Source: Clostridium sp. CAG:221
GTDB lineage: Bacteria; Bacillota; Clostridia; Clostridiales; Clostridiaceae
NCBI GenBank assembly: GCA_000435835.1
Contig: FR883425.1
Span: 1 to 47,548 of the forward strand
Direction of reading: 5' to 3'
DNA length: 47,548 nucleotides
Shown: positions 8,589 through 16,853 of the stretch, piece after piece
Layout of the letters: each line of letters opens with the position of its first letter
Position numbering within the stretch: the first letter of the stretch is position 1
Notes under the pieces: model-generated
What the model was told of the DNA's origin: nothing
Database searches by the model: none
What the model saw: the letters and a program-made list of their open reading frames with translations, nothing else
Program-made: the position numbers and the translations under genes

Positions 8589-8930
8589 ATGGAAATTAAA
8601 AAAACTAATTTAAAAGTTACAGATAGAATGGAATTAAATCCAATAGATGTAAATAGTATTAATGAACCTAAAAAATTATTAGGCATGACTCCTAAATTTA
8701 AAACTATGTATTTTGATTTTGAAGAGGGTAAAGGACTTCCAGATCATGTTCATAATGGCTATGCATCAATATTTATTTATGAAGGTAAAGTTCAAATATC
8801 ATTTGAAAGTGGAGAAAAATTTGAACTTAACAAGGGTGGATATTTAGCTTTTGATGCAAGGGTAAAACATAATGTTATAGCAGAAATACAAAGCAAAGTA
8901 CTAGTAACCATATCTGAATCTTTAAAATAA
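8589..8930 (+). CDS. Cupin-domain protein
   Basis: A 113-residue single-domain cupin with a good CGGAGGA ribosome binding site. The first cupin motif is LPDHVHNGYASIFIYEGKVQ (H-x-H plus a glutamate near G-K-V) and the second is LAFDARVKHNVIAEIQSKVL, giving the usual metal-binding histidines. Substrate unknown: such small cupins include sensors and isomerases. Monocistronic, with its own terminator downstream. Confidence 0.75.
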   Translation: MEIKKTNLKVTDRMELNPIDVNSINEPKKLLGMTPKFKTMYFDFEEGKGLPDHVHNGYASIFIYEGKVQISFESGEKFELNKGGYLAFDARVKHNVIAEIQSKVLVTISESLK

Positions 8931-8947
8931 TAAAATATGTGGAAGGT

Positions 8948-8980
8948 GCACTGTAGCTTTATAGCTATGGTGCTTTTTTT
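8948..8980 (+). terminator. Rho-independent terminator of the cupin gene
   Basis: Stems GCAC/GTGC and TAGCT/AGCTA separated by a small TG/TG internal loop, then seven Ts (8974-8980). Confidence 0.7.
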
Positions 8981-8984
8981 ACTT

Positions 8985-9177
8985 AATATAATAATGAAAA
9001 ATCATAAGATTGGCATTAAGTTATTAGAAAACGTTTGGTAGAGATTATCTACAATTGAAAGTTTAGCTTAAAACTTATGAACAAATGATAATGAGTAGAG
9101 TCCTTAGAAGAGGATATTGTTGAATCATTAGAAGGAAAAAGCATATTGTAATATTTTCATAAGAAATATATAATATA
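8985..9177 (+). other. Intergenic stretch with possible decayed coding sequence
   Basis: No open gene. Short pieces in shifting frames look coding-like, for example ESLEEDIVESLEGKSIL ending near 9150, but they are flanked by stops. This may be the remnant of a lost gene or chance in AT-rich DNA. Confidence 0.25.
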
Positions 9178-9199
9178 CATATCGAAAAAAATAGATATG
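9178..9199. promoter_or_regulatory. ArsR operator candidate
   Basis: Inverted repeat CATATC (9178-9183) and GATATG (9194-9199) with a 10-base centre, 10 bases before the arsR-like start codon. Position and form fit autoregulation by ArsR-type repressors. Confidence 0.4.
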
Positions 9200-9209
9200 A
9201 GATGATAAA

Positions 9210-9527
9210 ATGAAAAATAATTATCAAAATAATGCAAAGGTGTTTAAAGCTTTTTGTGATGAAAATCGTTTAATGATTTTAGAAATGCTTCAAAGTGGCG
9301 AGAAATGTGCATGCCATTTATTAGATAATTTAAATATAAGTCAATCTACATTATCACATCATATGAAGATTCTTTGTGAATCAGGTGTAGTTAATAGCAG
9401 AAAAGAAGGTAAATGGACATATTACTCAATTAGCACTGAAGGGAGTAGCTATGCTGGTGAATTATTAAAAAAACTAACCACTATTAATACCGACAAATAC
9501 TTTAAAGAATATAAATGCAATATTTAA
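9210..9527 (+). CDS. ArsR-family metalloregulator
   Basis: A 105-residue winged-helix repressor: VFKAFCDENRLMILEMLQSG, then the metal-site helix CACHLLDNLNISQSTLSHHM and wing KEGKWTYYSI. The CACH segment sits where arsenite- and antimonite-sensing ArsR proteins have ELCVCDL, so thiolate metal sensing is likely; one more cysteine (FC) sits near the N-terminus. It precedes an arsenate-reductase-like gene by 80 bases, and a dyad at 9178 may be its operator. No ArsB, Acr3 or other exporter follows. The ribosome binding site is weak. Confidence 0.8.
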   Translation: MKNNYQNNAKVFKAFCDENRLMILEMLQSGEKCACHLLDNLNISQSTLSHHMKILCESGVVNSRKEGKWTYYSISTEGSSYAGELLKKLTTINTDKYFKEYKCNI

Positions 9528-9607
9528 AGTTAAAGTTCATCTACTTAGATGGTTAAAATAATATATTACGTATGGAAAATAGATGAGAATTGAAAGGATG
9601 ATAAATA

Positions 9608-10012
9608 ATGAAGAAAAAAGTAGCTTTTATCTGCGTTCATAACTCTTGCAGATCACAAATGGCCGAAGCCTTAGGAAAAATTTATGGAGGAGATGTATTT
9701 GAAAGTTACTCAGCTGGTACAGAAACTAAGACACAAATAAATCAAGATGCTGTAAGAATAATAAAAGATTTATATAAAGTTGATATGAATGAAACTCAAA
9801 AGTCTAAATTATTAAGTGATATACCAACCATTGATATAGCTATAAAAATGGGATGTAACGTAGTGTGTCCATACTTAAAAGCAGATCATACTGAAGACTG
9901 GGGGTTAGAGGATCCAACAGGAAAAAGTGATGAAGAATTTATTAAAACAGCTAAAGTTATTGAAGAAAAAATTAAAGATTTAACAAGAAGAATTAAAAAT
10001 AATGAAATTTAA
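9608..10012 (+). CDS. arsC: Low-molecular-weight phosphatase-type arsenate reductase
   Basis: A 134-residue protein with the phosphatase loop C9-V-H-N-S-C14-R-S and the late motif HTEDWGLEDPTGKSDEEF. Two further cysteines, C83 and C87, could form the disulfide relay of thioredoxin-coupled ArsC. The chemistry would be arsenate to arsenite in the cytosol with thioredoxin as donor. The spacing of the relay cysteines is shorter than in the classical Staphylococcus enzyme, so a protein-tyrosine phosphatase role is possible. It follows an ArsR regulator, probably in one operon; an efflux pump is missing here and may lie elsewhere. Ribosome binding site AAAGGATG. Confidence 0.8.
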   Translation: MKKKVAFICVHNSCRSQMAEALGKIYGGDVFESYSAGTETKTQINQDAVRIIKDLYKVDMNETQKSKLLSDIPTIDIAIKMGCNVVCPYLKADHTEDWGLEDPTGKSDEEFIKTAKVIEEKIKDLTRRIKNNEI

Positions 10013-10025
10013 ATATCTGTCAAAT

Positions 10026-10059
10026 AAAAAAGTTAGCAAATGAAATTGCTAACTTTTTT
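10026..10059. terminator. Bidirectional terminator
   Basis: Arms AAAAAGTTAGCAA and TTGCTAACTTTTT around a 6-base loop, with A and T tracts on both sides. It serves arsC (plus) and the unknown gene at 10062 (minus). Confidence 0.8.
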
Positions 10060-10061
10060 AC

Positions 10062-10505
10062 TTATGCTGTTATAAGTTTATAACATGATAATCGTAATTC
10101 ACCAGTAGGTGAAGTTCGTATAAACCATTGATAATTGCTAGTATTGTATGTTTGCTTTTTTATGTCCAAAAGCTCACAAGAATTTACTACAGGAATATAG
10201 TAGTACAGAATCTTGTCTTTTTGCAAAGTTATAAAAATTGTTGCTTCATTGTCAGTAAAATAATCTGTTAATGCATCAAGATGAATTTCAATATATTCAT
10301 CAGTGGCATCAAATTCACATTCATATTCTTCACGAGTTTTAATATTTTGCAATGTTACATTTATCTTTGAAAACTCTTTTAGTTCTAATTTAGAATAATA
10401 TAAAAAAATACTGTTTGAATTTTTTATAACTTTTTTTACTTTTAGCCTTTTATTGGGAAAATAAATCAATGATTCATGAGTTCCTAGTTCATTAATTTCT
10501 ATCAT
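10062..10505 (-). CDS. Unknown 147-residue protein
   Basis: I do not recognise the family. The protein is acidic and probably beta-rich (YFPNKRLKVKKVIKNS, INVTLQNIKTREEYECEF, EATIFITLQKDKILYYYIPV), without signal peptide or membrane helix. A GGGGT-type ribosome binding site (AAAGGGGTCACAAAATG) supports the ATG at 10505. It lies directly downstream of a PadR regulator in the same orientation but has its own promoter (10541-10569) flanked by a perfect inverted repeat, so it may be that regulator's target. Complete, with a terminator downstream. Confidence 0.6.
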   Translation of the reverse strand: MIEINELGTHESLIYFPNKRLKVKKVIKNSNSIFLYYSKLELKEFSKINVTLQNIKTREEYECEFDATDEYIEIHLDALTDYFTDNEATIFITLQKDKILYYYIPVVNSCELLDIKKQTYNTSNYQWFIRTSPTGELRLSCYKLITA

Positions 10506-10516
10506 TTTGTGACCCC

Positions 10517-10559
10517 TTTCTATATATTATAAATATTTTAATGATATAATATATAGAAA
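10517..10559. promoter_or_regulatory. 15-bp perfect inverted repeat over the promoter of the unknown gene
   Basis: Arms TTTCTATATATTATA (10517-10531) and TATAATATATAGAAA (10545-10559) with a 13-base centre. The repeat covers the -10 box and likely start site, so a bound protein, perhaps the neighbouring PadR, would block transcription. AT-rich composition lowers the certainty. Confidence 0.45.
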
Positions 10560-10569
10560 TAACTGTCAA
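10541..10569 (-). promoter_or_regulatory. Sigma-A promoter
   Basis: On the minus strand TTGACA (10569-10564), 17-bp spacer, TATCAT (10546-10541), 36 bases before the ATG at 10505. Confidence 0.6.
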
Positions 10570-10579
10570 ATGTTACCAA

Positions 10580-10969
10580 TTATATAAGCATTTCTATCAT
10601 TAAATCTAATGTTGATTTTGTCTTTTTTAAGTTATCAACGTAATCAGCTATATGATTTTTATAAAATTCTACACCATCATCGGTAATGGCATATACCTTT
10701 TTGCTTCGCTTATTCATGGCTTCATCACCTATCCAATGACTTGTTACATATCCTTTAAGTTCCAAATCATATAATGTTTCATATATAGTACTTGATGAAA
10801 CTGGAAAAGGTCTCTCAGCATTTTGAAATTTATTACGAAATACCTCTAATATTTTATTACCAAATATGGTTTCTCCTTTAGCCAATTCTTTTAATATATA
10901 AAATGTATATAACATCTTTGTATTAACAACATTTCTTGGTGCAACAAGACGATTTCTATTACTGCTCAT
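10580..10969 (-). CDS. PadR-family transcriptional regulator
   Basis: A 129-residue winged-helix protein: LYTFYILKELAKGETIFGNK, PVSSSTIYETLYDLELKGYV, RSKKVYAITDDGVEFYKNHI, then a short C-terminal dimerisation helix. I choose the ATG at 10969: AAGG stands eight bases before it, whereas the ATG at 10978 directly abuts the AAGG. PadR proteins usually control adjacent stress or transport genes; the unknown gene downstream with its palindromic promoter is the obvious candidate. No membrane transporter is nearby. Confidence 0.75.
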   Translation of the reverse strand: MSSNRNRLVAPRNVVNTKMLYTFYILKELAKGETIFGNKILEVFRNKFQNAERPFPVSSSTIYETLYDLELKGYVTSHWIGDEAMNKRSKKVYAITDDGVEFYKNHIADYVDNLKKTKSTLDLMIEMLI

Positions 10970-11119
10970 TTTTTTCATCCTTTCAAACTTGTATATTTTA
11001 ATAGTATCAAATATAACTAGTAAAGTCTAATTATTCAAATTTTAATATGCATATTTTGAACCGAAATACTACGTTAAGAATAGAATATACTATAGAACTA
11101 AAGATAGGAGATGATTAAC

Positions 11120-11401
11120 TTGTCAAGTAGCAAAAAATCTTGTAAATGCTGCAAGTGTTGCTGCACACCTTGCAATACATGCTGTACTTCTTGTTGTAAT
11201 CAATGTTGTAATCCTTGCGGTTACAATAATTGCTGTGGTGGATACGGCGGCTATGGCGGTGGCTATGGTGGATACGGCGGAAATTGTGGTTGTGGAGGAT
11301 TTGGCAACGGCTTTGGAGGCGGCTATGGCGGATTTGGTGGCTGTGGCGGCTGGTGGTGGTGGATAATTCTTATCTTCCTATTTGGTGGCTGCTGCTGGTA
11401 A
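11120..11401 (+). CDS. Cys-, Gly- and Trp-rich small protein
   Basis: About 93 residues. AGGAG at 11104-11109 is directly against the ATG at 11111 but nine bases from TTG 11120, so I prefer the TTG start (MSSSKKSCKCCKCC). The protein has three zones: an N-terminal part dense in CC and CxxC pairs (about 18 cysteines), a Gly/Tyr/Phe zone of GGYGG and GGFGG repeats, and a C-terminal WWWWIILIFLFGG helix ending GCCW. The bases follow suit, with GGCGG-like runs unlike the AT-rich surroundings. Similar cysteine/glycine-rich small proteins occur in clostridial spore coats or envelopes, but the role here is inference. It has its own terminator and no conserved partner. Confidence 0.7.
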   Translation: MSSSKKSCKCCKCCCTPCNTCCTSCCNQCCNPCGYNNCCGGYGGYGGGYGGYGGNCGCGGFGNGFGGGYGGFGGCGGWWWWIILIFLFGGCCW

Positions 11402-11415
11402 TAGTCATTAGAATT

Positions 11416-11450
11416 GAAGTATTGAAAATTTTTTTCAATACTTCTTTTTT
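11416..11450 (+). terminator. Rho-independent terminator
   Basis: Arms GAAGTATTGAAAA and TTTTCAATACTTC (ending 11444), then six Ts. It belongs to the Cys/Gly-rich gene. Confidence 0.8.
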
Positions 11451-11519
11451 AAAATTTAATAATTTTTTTTCCGTAAAAGGGCAACATATTATTGTAATTA
11501 ATTTGTTGGAGGGTTTTAG

Positions 11520-12176
11520 TTGAAAAAAATATTATTAGTTGTAATGATAGTAACTTTACTAACTCCTTTAAAAATACCTATGGCATACGAAGAACCTGAT
11601 GATTCTGGAGAAAGTGAAAATGAAGAAAGCTTTCCTTATCCTAAATTAGATGATTTAATGAAAGAATTAAAAGACAAGAGAAAGCAAATTGAACAGCAAA
11701 GATTAGAGGAAATAAAGGCAAAAAAACTTGAACAAGGTGAATTAATTGATGAGTCTGCTGAAGAAGGCAAGGATGATAAAAAAGATACTGAAAAAAATAA
11801 AGAGAAGGAAGTAATTCCATCATTAATAGTTAGGCTTAGAGGCAAACATTCAACAAAATATCTTTGTTCATATAGCTTTACAGAAGTTGAAAATAATTCT
11901 GAAAAAATAATTGCAAAGGATATTATTACTGATTATGAAAAACTTCTTAAAAAGTCATCTTTAAAGGTAAGAGCTAATGAAAACATTAACTTTCAATTTA
12001 GTACTGATCCTAAAGAAATCACGGTTTCAATATGGAATTTAGACAATAAAGCTTTAACTGTCAAAAGAGGTTGCATTAAAGTTCCAGATTTAGAGGGAAA
12101 ATATGTTCTTATTGTTAAAGGAAATTATAAAAATGGTTTTGTAAAATATGCTGTAGTACTTGATATAAGAAAATAA
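11520..12176 (+). CDS. Secreted coiled-coil protein of unknown function
   Basis: A 218-residue protein from TTG 11520, with GGAGGG seven bases upstream. It has a signal peptide (MKKILLVVMIVTLLTPLKIP, likely cut after PMA) and no lipobox cysteine. A highly charged helical part follows (about 45-100, DDLMKELKDKRKQIEQQRLE), then a compact C-terminal domain of about 110 residues with beta pattern (SLIVRLRGKHSTKYLCSYSF ... YVLIVKGNYKNGFVKYAVVL). The C-terminal part could be an Ig-like or similar surface domain. It is 26 bases before tepA and could be co-transcribed. Function not recognised. Confidence 0.6.
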   Translation: MKKILLVVMIVTLLTPLKIPMAYEEPDDSGESENEESFPYPKLDDLMKELKDKRKQIEQQRLEEIKAKKLEQGELIDESAEEGKDDKKDTEKNKEKEVIPSLIVRLRGKHSTKYLCSYSFTEVENNSEKIIAKDIITDYEKLLKKSSLKVRANENINFQFSTDPKEITVSIWNLDNKALTVKRGCIKVPDLEGKYVLIVKGNYKNGFVKYAVVLDIRK

Positions 12177-12202
12177 AATATTAGTTAGAAAGGATATTAA
12201 AT

Positions 12203-12967
12203 ATGAATGAAACTTTTAATGAAAAAAAACATATAAGCGAATTAAATCCTGAAATTAGCAACGAAAATGGTAATAACGAAAATAATACTTCATCTAGTTG
12301 TAATACCAAGGCACAATCAGAAAAACTTGAAGAAATAAAAGAGTTAGGTACTGATAACAAGAATCAAAGCGTACATATATTACCTATAATTGGACAAATT
12401 GAAGGTCATATGGTACTTCCGCCACAAACAAAAACAACAAAATATGAGCATATAATACCTCAATTAATATCCGTACAGCAAAATGATGCTGTAAAGGGTT
12501 TACTTATAGTGTTAAATACTGTAGGAGGAGATGTTGAAGCTGGGCTTGCAATTGCAGAAATGATTAGATCTATTTCAAAACCAACTGTTTCTATAGTAAT
12601 AGGTGGAGGACATTCAATTGGGGTACCACTTGCTACTTCAGCGGATTATTCATTTATTACACCATCAGCAACAATGATAGTTCATCCTGTGAGAATGAAT
12701 GGATTTGTCATCGGTGTTGCACAAACATTTAACTATTTTAAAAAAATGCAAGAACGTATTAACAACTTTATTGTACGTACTTCACATATTGATAGAGAAA
12801 CTCTTGAACAAATGATGCTAAAATCCGATGAGCTTCTAAATGATGTAGGAACAATTTTGATTGGTGATCAAGCGGTTGAATGTGGTCTTATTGATGAAGT
12901 TGGAGGAATTACACAAGCATTAGATAAGCTTAATGAATTAATTGAGTCTAAAGAAAATAATATGTAA
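12203..12967 (+). CDS. tepA: TepA, ClpP-family serine protease
   Basis: A 254-residue ClpP-superfamily protein. A low-complexity Asn/Glu-rich N-terminus (1-55) precedes the fold: ILPIIGQIEGHMVLPPQTKT, LIVLNTVGGDVEAGLAIAEM, the nucleophile region IGGGHSIGVPLATSADY (Ser in H-S-I-G), and MIVHPVRM carrying the histidine position. The C-terminus GLIDEVGGITQALDKLNEL is typical. TepA was named translocation-enhancing in Bacillus and has a role linked to protein export and forespore protein turnover. It lies directly before ftsK/spoIIIE, an order conserved in Bacilli and Clostridia. Ribosome binding site AAAGGA. Confidence 0.85.
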   Translation: MNETFNEKKHISELNPEISNENGNNENNTSSSCNTKAQSEKLEEIKELGTDNKNQSVHILPIIGQIEGHMVLPPQTKTTKYEHIIPQLISVQQNDAVKGLLIVLNTVGGDVEAGLAIAEMIRSISKPTVSIVIGGGHSIGVPLATSADYSFITPSATMIVHPVRMNGFVIGVAQTFNYFKKMQERINNFIVRTSHIDRETLEQMMLKSDELLNDVGTILIGDQAVECGLIDEVGGITQALDKLNELIESKENNM

Positions 12968-12970
12968 AAG

Positions 12971-12995
12971 GAAATCCTTATGGATTTCTTTTTTT
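12971..12995 (+). terminator. Rho-independent terminator of tepA
   Basis: Arms GAAATCC (12971-12977) and GGATTTC (12982-12988), then seven Ts. Confidence 0.75.
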
Positions 12996-13080
12996 AATAA
13001 TAAATCTATTTTAATTAAATTTGTACTATAATATAATTAATCTATTAAATATTTATTTAACATTCACTAGGGGGGATAAA

Positions 13081-15435
13081 ATGGCTAAGAATAAAAAAAA
13101 GCCAATGAATAAAAAAAATACTAACGAAAATTCCAATAATAAAACTGATATAAAGGGCATAATTTTAATTGGCCTAGGTTTGATATTAGCCTTAGCTATA
13201 TATACAAATTTTGCTGGTGCTTTGTCTGTTTTTGCAAGAAAAATTATTTATAATTTAATAGGTATATTATCATTAGCACTTCCTATATATCTAATTTACT
13301 TTGGAATTAATCTTATAAAGTTTAGGAGTAATATCAAATATACAAGAAAGATTATAGGTATAACGGTTATCTATGTAATTATTGGTCTATTCTTTGCTAC
13401 TGTTAAGATTCAAACTGTTAATTCTATAGGATTCGCTAATACATTAAAAGATATTCTCCAAGATAATGGATTAAATATCCACGGAGGACTACTATGCCAT
13501 ATTGTTGCATATCCTTTATCAAGGCTGATAGGGTTTCTAGGTGCTTATATATTTTATATAACCTTTGCAATTATAAGTTCTGTATTGTTAATGGACATAA
13601 CAATATATGAAATATATATGGGATTTATGAATATTTTCAAATCAAAAGAAAAATATAATAAGAAGTTTAAGTCTTCAAATAAAAAAGCCTCTTCTCCATC
13701 CATAACAATAGATGATTCAGATGAAGATAAATTTATTAAGGAAATTAATAATAAAATTCAGATATTAGATTTTATGAAAAATTCTGAAATTAAAGATAAT
13801 GATAATACATTACCTGAAATAAATATCCATATAGCAGAAGAAGATAATCTTGATGAAGATAATGTGGAGCTTTTTAATAACGATACAAAGCATTCTAATG
13901 CTAAACATAGTAAAGGAATTACTGAAGCTGAGAAAAATGTTGTAACTAAAGAAATTGATACAATGCTTAATACAAATAAAGATAATTCTATTAAAATTTA
14001 TACTTATCCAAAACTAGATTTATTAAATAATAATACTAAATCAAAAATGAAAAATGAAGATAAGCAAGATCTATTTGATAATGCAAATAAATTAGAAGAT
14101 ACTTTAATGAGCTTTGGCGTAGAAGCTAAAGTTCTACAAGTTACAAAAGGACCATCGGTAACACGTTTTGAAATACAACCTAGTCCAGGTGTTAAGGTTT
14201 CAAAAATTGTAAATCTACAAGATGATATTGCTTTAGGACTTGCTGCTAGCGCTGTAAGAATGGAAGCACCAATTCCAGGTAAATCAGCCATTGGTATAGA
14301 AGTACCTAATAAAAAGCAAACCCCAGTATTCTTAAGAGAAGTACTTGATTCTAAAGAATTCCAAGAAAGTACTAAAAAGATTTCTTTTGCTTTAGGTAAG
14401 GATATAACTGGTACATGCATAGTTGGTGATTTAAGTGAAATGCCTCATATGCTTATTGCTGGAGCTACAGGTTCAGGAAAATCTGTATGCATAAATTCAC
14501 TTATAGTGAGTCTTTTGTATAAATATTCTCCTGATGAGATAAAACTTCTGATGATTGACCCTAAGGTTGTCGAGCTTAGTGTTTATAATGGAATTCCTCA
14601 TTTATTAATTCCAGTAGTTACAGAACCTAAAAAAGCTGCTGGTGCTTTAAATTGGGCTGTAAATGAAATGGATAAAAGATATGAACTATTCACTAAATAC
14701 AAGGTTAAGAATATAAAATCTTATAACCAGCAAGTTGAAAAAGGATTCATAAGTGAAAAGCTTCCTTATATAGTTTTAATCGTAGATGAGCTTGCTGACT
14801 TAATGATGACATGCCCTAACGATGTAGAAGATTATATATGTAGACTTGCACAAAAAGCTAGAGCTGCTGGTATACATCTTATTATTGCTACTCAAAGACC
14901 TTCTGTAGATGTAATAACAGGTGTAATAAAAGCTAATATTCCTTCAAGAATTTCTTTTGCTGTTTCATCAGGTATTGACTCTAGAACAATCCTTGATCAG
15001 ACTGGTGCTGAAAAATTATTAGGAAGAGGGGATATGCTTTACTCTCCAATGGGTGCTAATAAGCCACTTAGAATACAAGGAGCATTTATATCTGAAGAGG
15101 AAGTGGAAAATGTAGTAGACTTTATAAAAAGCAGTGAAGATGAAGTAAATTACAGAGAAGAAATTATTGAACATATTAATAACGAAAGTTTATCCACTAC
15201 TAATAACAGTAGTGGAGGAGAAGAAAATGATGTGCTTTTAGATGAAGCAATACAACTTGTAGTTGAATATCAACAGGTTTCTACGTCCTTTATACAAAGA
15301 AAGTTTAAAATAGGATTTAATAGAGCTTCAAGGATTATGGAAGAACTTGAGGCCCAAGGTATAATTTCTGAAAGGGATGGTAGTAAGCCAAGGAAAGTAC
15401 TTATATCAAAAGATGAAATTTATAATAAACAGTAA
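13081..15435 (+). CDS. ftsK: DNA translocase FtsK/SpoIIIE
   Basis: A 784-residue protein from ATG 13081, behind AGGGGGG; an in-frame TTG at 13021 is rejected since it lies before that site. It has an N-terminal membrane domain of about four to five helices (from residue 22, IILIGLGLILALAIYTNF), an acidic variable linker (about 195-330), and a RecA-like motor with Walker A GATGSGKS (461-468) and Walker B IVLIVDELAD (about 562-571), plus RPSVDVITGVIKANIPSRI. The C-terminal gamma winged-helix (STSFIQRKFKIGFNRASRIM) reads polar DNA sequences. It pumps chromosome ends through the division or sporulation septum. The downstream Xer-type gene at 31 kb is a possible partner. Confidence 0.95.
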   Translation: MAKNKKKPMNKKNTNENSNNKTDIKGIILIGLGLILALAIYTNFAGALSVFARKIIYNLIGILSLALPIYLIYFGINLIKFRSNIKYTRKIIGITVIYVIIGLFFATVKIQTVNSIGFANTLKDILQDNGLNIHGGLLCHIVAYPLSRLIGFLGAYIFYITFAIISSVLLMDITIYEIYMGFMNIFKSKEKYNKKFKSSNKKASSPSITIDDSDEDKFIKEINNKIQILDFMKNSEIKDNDNTLPEINIHIAEEDNLDEDNVELFNNDTKHSNAKHSKGITEAEKNVVTKEIDTMLNTNKDNSIKIYTYPKLDLLNNNTKSKMKNEDKQDLFDNANKLEDTLMSFGVEAKVLQVTKGPSVTRFEIQPSPGVKVSKIVNLQDDIALGLAASAVRMEAPIPGKSAIGIEVPNKKQTPVFLREVLDSKEFQESTKKISFALGKDITGTCIVGDLSEMPHMLIAGATGSGKSVCINSLIVSLLYKYSPDEIKLLMIDPKVVELSVYNGIPHLLIPVVTEPKKAAGALNWAVNEMDKRYELFTKYKVKNIKSYNQQVEKGFISEKLPYIVLIVDELADLMMTCPNDVEDYICRLAQKARAAGIHLIIATQRPSVDVITGVIKANIPSRISFAVSSGIDSRTILDQTGAEKLLGRGDMLYSPMGANKPLRIQGAFISEEEVENVVDFIKSSEDEVNYREEIIEHINNESLSTTNNSSGGEENDVLLDEAIQLVVEYQQVSTSFIQRKFKIGFNRASRIMEELEAQGIISERDGSKPRKVLISKDEIYNKQ

Positions 15436-15515
15436 TACAAAATACTTGTAAATATAGCTGTGTTCAATTAAAATAAGTTATGGTTAAATACAAAACACTT
15501 AGGAGGAAAAGAAGT

Positions 15516-16853
15516 TTGAGTAAGTTTAAAGTCGGAATGGTCAGCCTTGGCTGTGATAAAAATAGAGTTGATTCTGAATTAATATTAGGTTCAATCAATA
15601 AGTTTTATGAAATAACAAATAATCCAAAGGATGCTGAAATTATAATAATAAATACATGTGGATTTATTGAAAGTGCTAAGCAGGAATCAATTGACACCAT
15701 CTTAGAAATGGCAGAATATAAAAAGACGCATAAATGTAAAATGATTATTGCAACAGGTTGTTTAACTCAAAGATATGGAGATGAGCTTCTAGAATTAATC
15801 CCTGAAATTGATATATTAATGGGTGTTAATGACTATATGAAGCTACACAAACTTATTGTTGATTTTATAAAGACAGAACAAAGAGTTTCATCAACTACTT
15901 ATAAGGATGAAGGAGTAAATGAAGGTGAAAGAATATTAACTACAAATTCACATACTGCTTACCTTAGAATTGCTGAAGGATGTAATAACTTCTGTACTTA
16001 CTGCATAATTCCTAAAATAAGAGGAAAATTTAGAAGTAGAAGTAAAGAATCTATATTAGCTGAAGCTAATTCATTAGTAAATCAAGGTGTAAAAGAAATA
16101 ATACTAATTGCTCAAGATTTAACTAACTACGGTGAAGATCTATACGGAAAGAACCAATTACATGTTTTAGTAAATGAATTATCAGAAATAGAAGGATTAG
16201 AGTGGATAAGACTTCTTTACTGTTATCCAGAAGAAATAACTAATGAGTTAATAGAAGTTATAGCTAATAATCCAAAGGTTATGAAGTACTTAGATTTACC
16301 AATTCAGCACATAAGCAATAATATTTTAAAAATGATGGCTAGAAAGACTAATAAGGAAACTATCATTGATAAAATTGATTTATTACGTGAAAAAGTACCT
16401 GGAATAACTTTAAGAACATCATTGATTGTTGGATTCCCTGGTGAAACAGAAGAGGACTTTAATGAGTTATGTAGCTTCTTAAAAGATTATAAGCTTGATA
16501 ATGTAGGTGTATTTACTTATTCGCAAGAAGAAGGAACAGCTGCAGCTAAATTACCAAATCAAATAGATGAAGATGTTAAAATCAAGAGAAAAGAAACTCT
16601 TATGAATATTCAAAGAGGTATTGTTAGAGATTTAAATAAATTGAAAATAGGTAATATATATGATACTATTATAGATGGCAGTACTGGAGAATATTACATA
16701 GGAAGAAATTATGAAATGGCTCCAGAAATAGATGGCTTAATTTATGTTACTAAGAAGAAAACTCTAAAGAAAGGTGATATAATTAAAGTCAAGATAACAA
16801 ATGTTATGGAATACGATTTGGTGGGAGATGTTTGGGATGAATCTAGCAAATAA
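15516..16853 (+). CDS. rimO: RimO, ribosomal protein S12 methylthiotransferase
   Basis: A 445-residue enzyme. TTG 15516 is chosen because AGGAGGA lies eight bases upstream; the ATG at 15480 is before that site. The N-terminal MTTase domain begins VGMVSLGCDKNRVDSELILG, with cysteines in GCDK, NTCGF and TGCLTQ for one cluster. The radical-SAM motif CNNFCTYC is near residues 155-162. The C-terminal TRAM domain ends VMEYDLVGDVWDE. It adds a methylthio group to an aspartate of ribosomal protein S12 using two [4Fe-4S] clusters and SAM. The last 17 bases overlap pgsA, implying translational coupling. Confidence 0.93.
   Translation: MSKFKVGMVSLGCDKNRVDSELILGSINKFYEITNNPKDAEIIIINTCGFIESAKQESIDTILEMAEYKKTHKCKMIIATGCLTQRYGDELLELIPEIDILMGVNDYMKLHKLIVDFIKTEQRVSSTTYKDEGVNEGERILTTNSHTAYLRIAEGCNNFCTYCIIPKIRGKFRSRSKESILAEANSLVNQGVKEIILIAQDLTNYGEDLYGKNQLHVLVNELSEIEGLEWIRLLYCYPEEITNELIEVIANNPKVMKYLDLPIQHISNNILKMMARKTNKETIIDKIDLLREKVPGITLRTSLIVGFPGETEEDFNELCSFLKDYKLDNVGVFTYSQEEGTAAAKLPNQIDEDVKIKRKETLMNIQRGIVRDLNKLKIGNIYDTIIDGSTGEYYIGRNYEMAPEIDGLIYVTKKKTLKKGDIIKVKITNVMEYDLVGDVWDESSK

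Noticed and set aside
11230..11523. Trp/Arg-rich 97-residue open frame overlapping the Cys/Gly-rich gene
   Set aside because: It is the shifted reading of the GGYGG repeats (GGC-rich codons read as TGG/CGG) and has no ribosome binding site.
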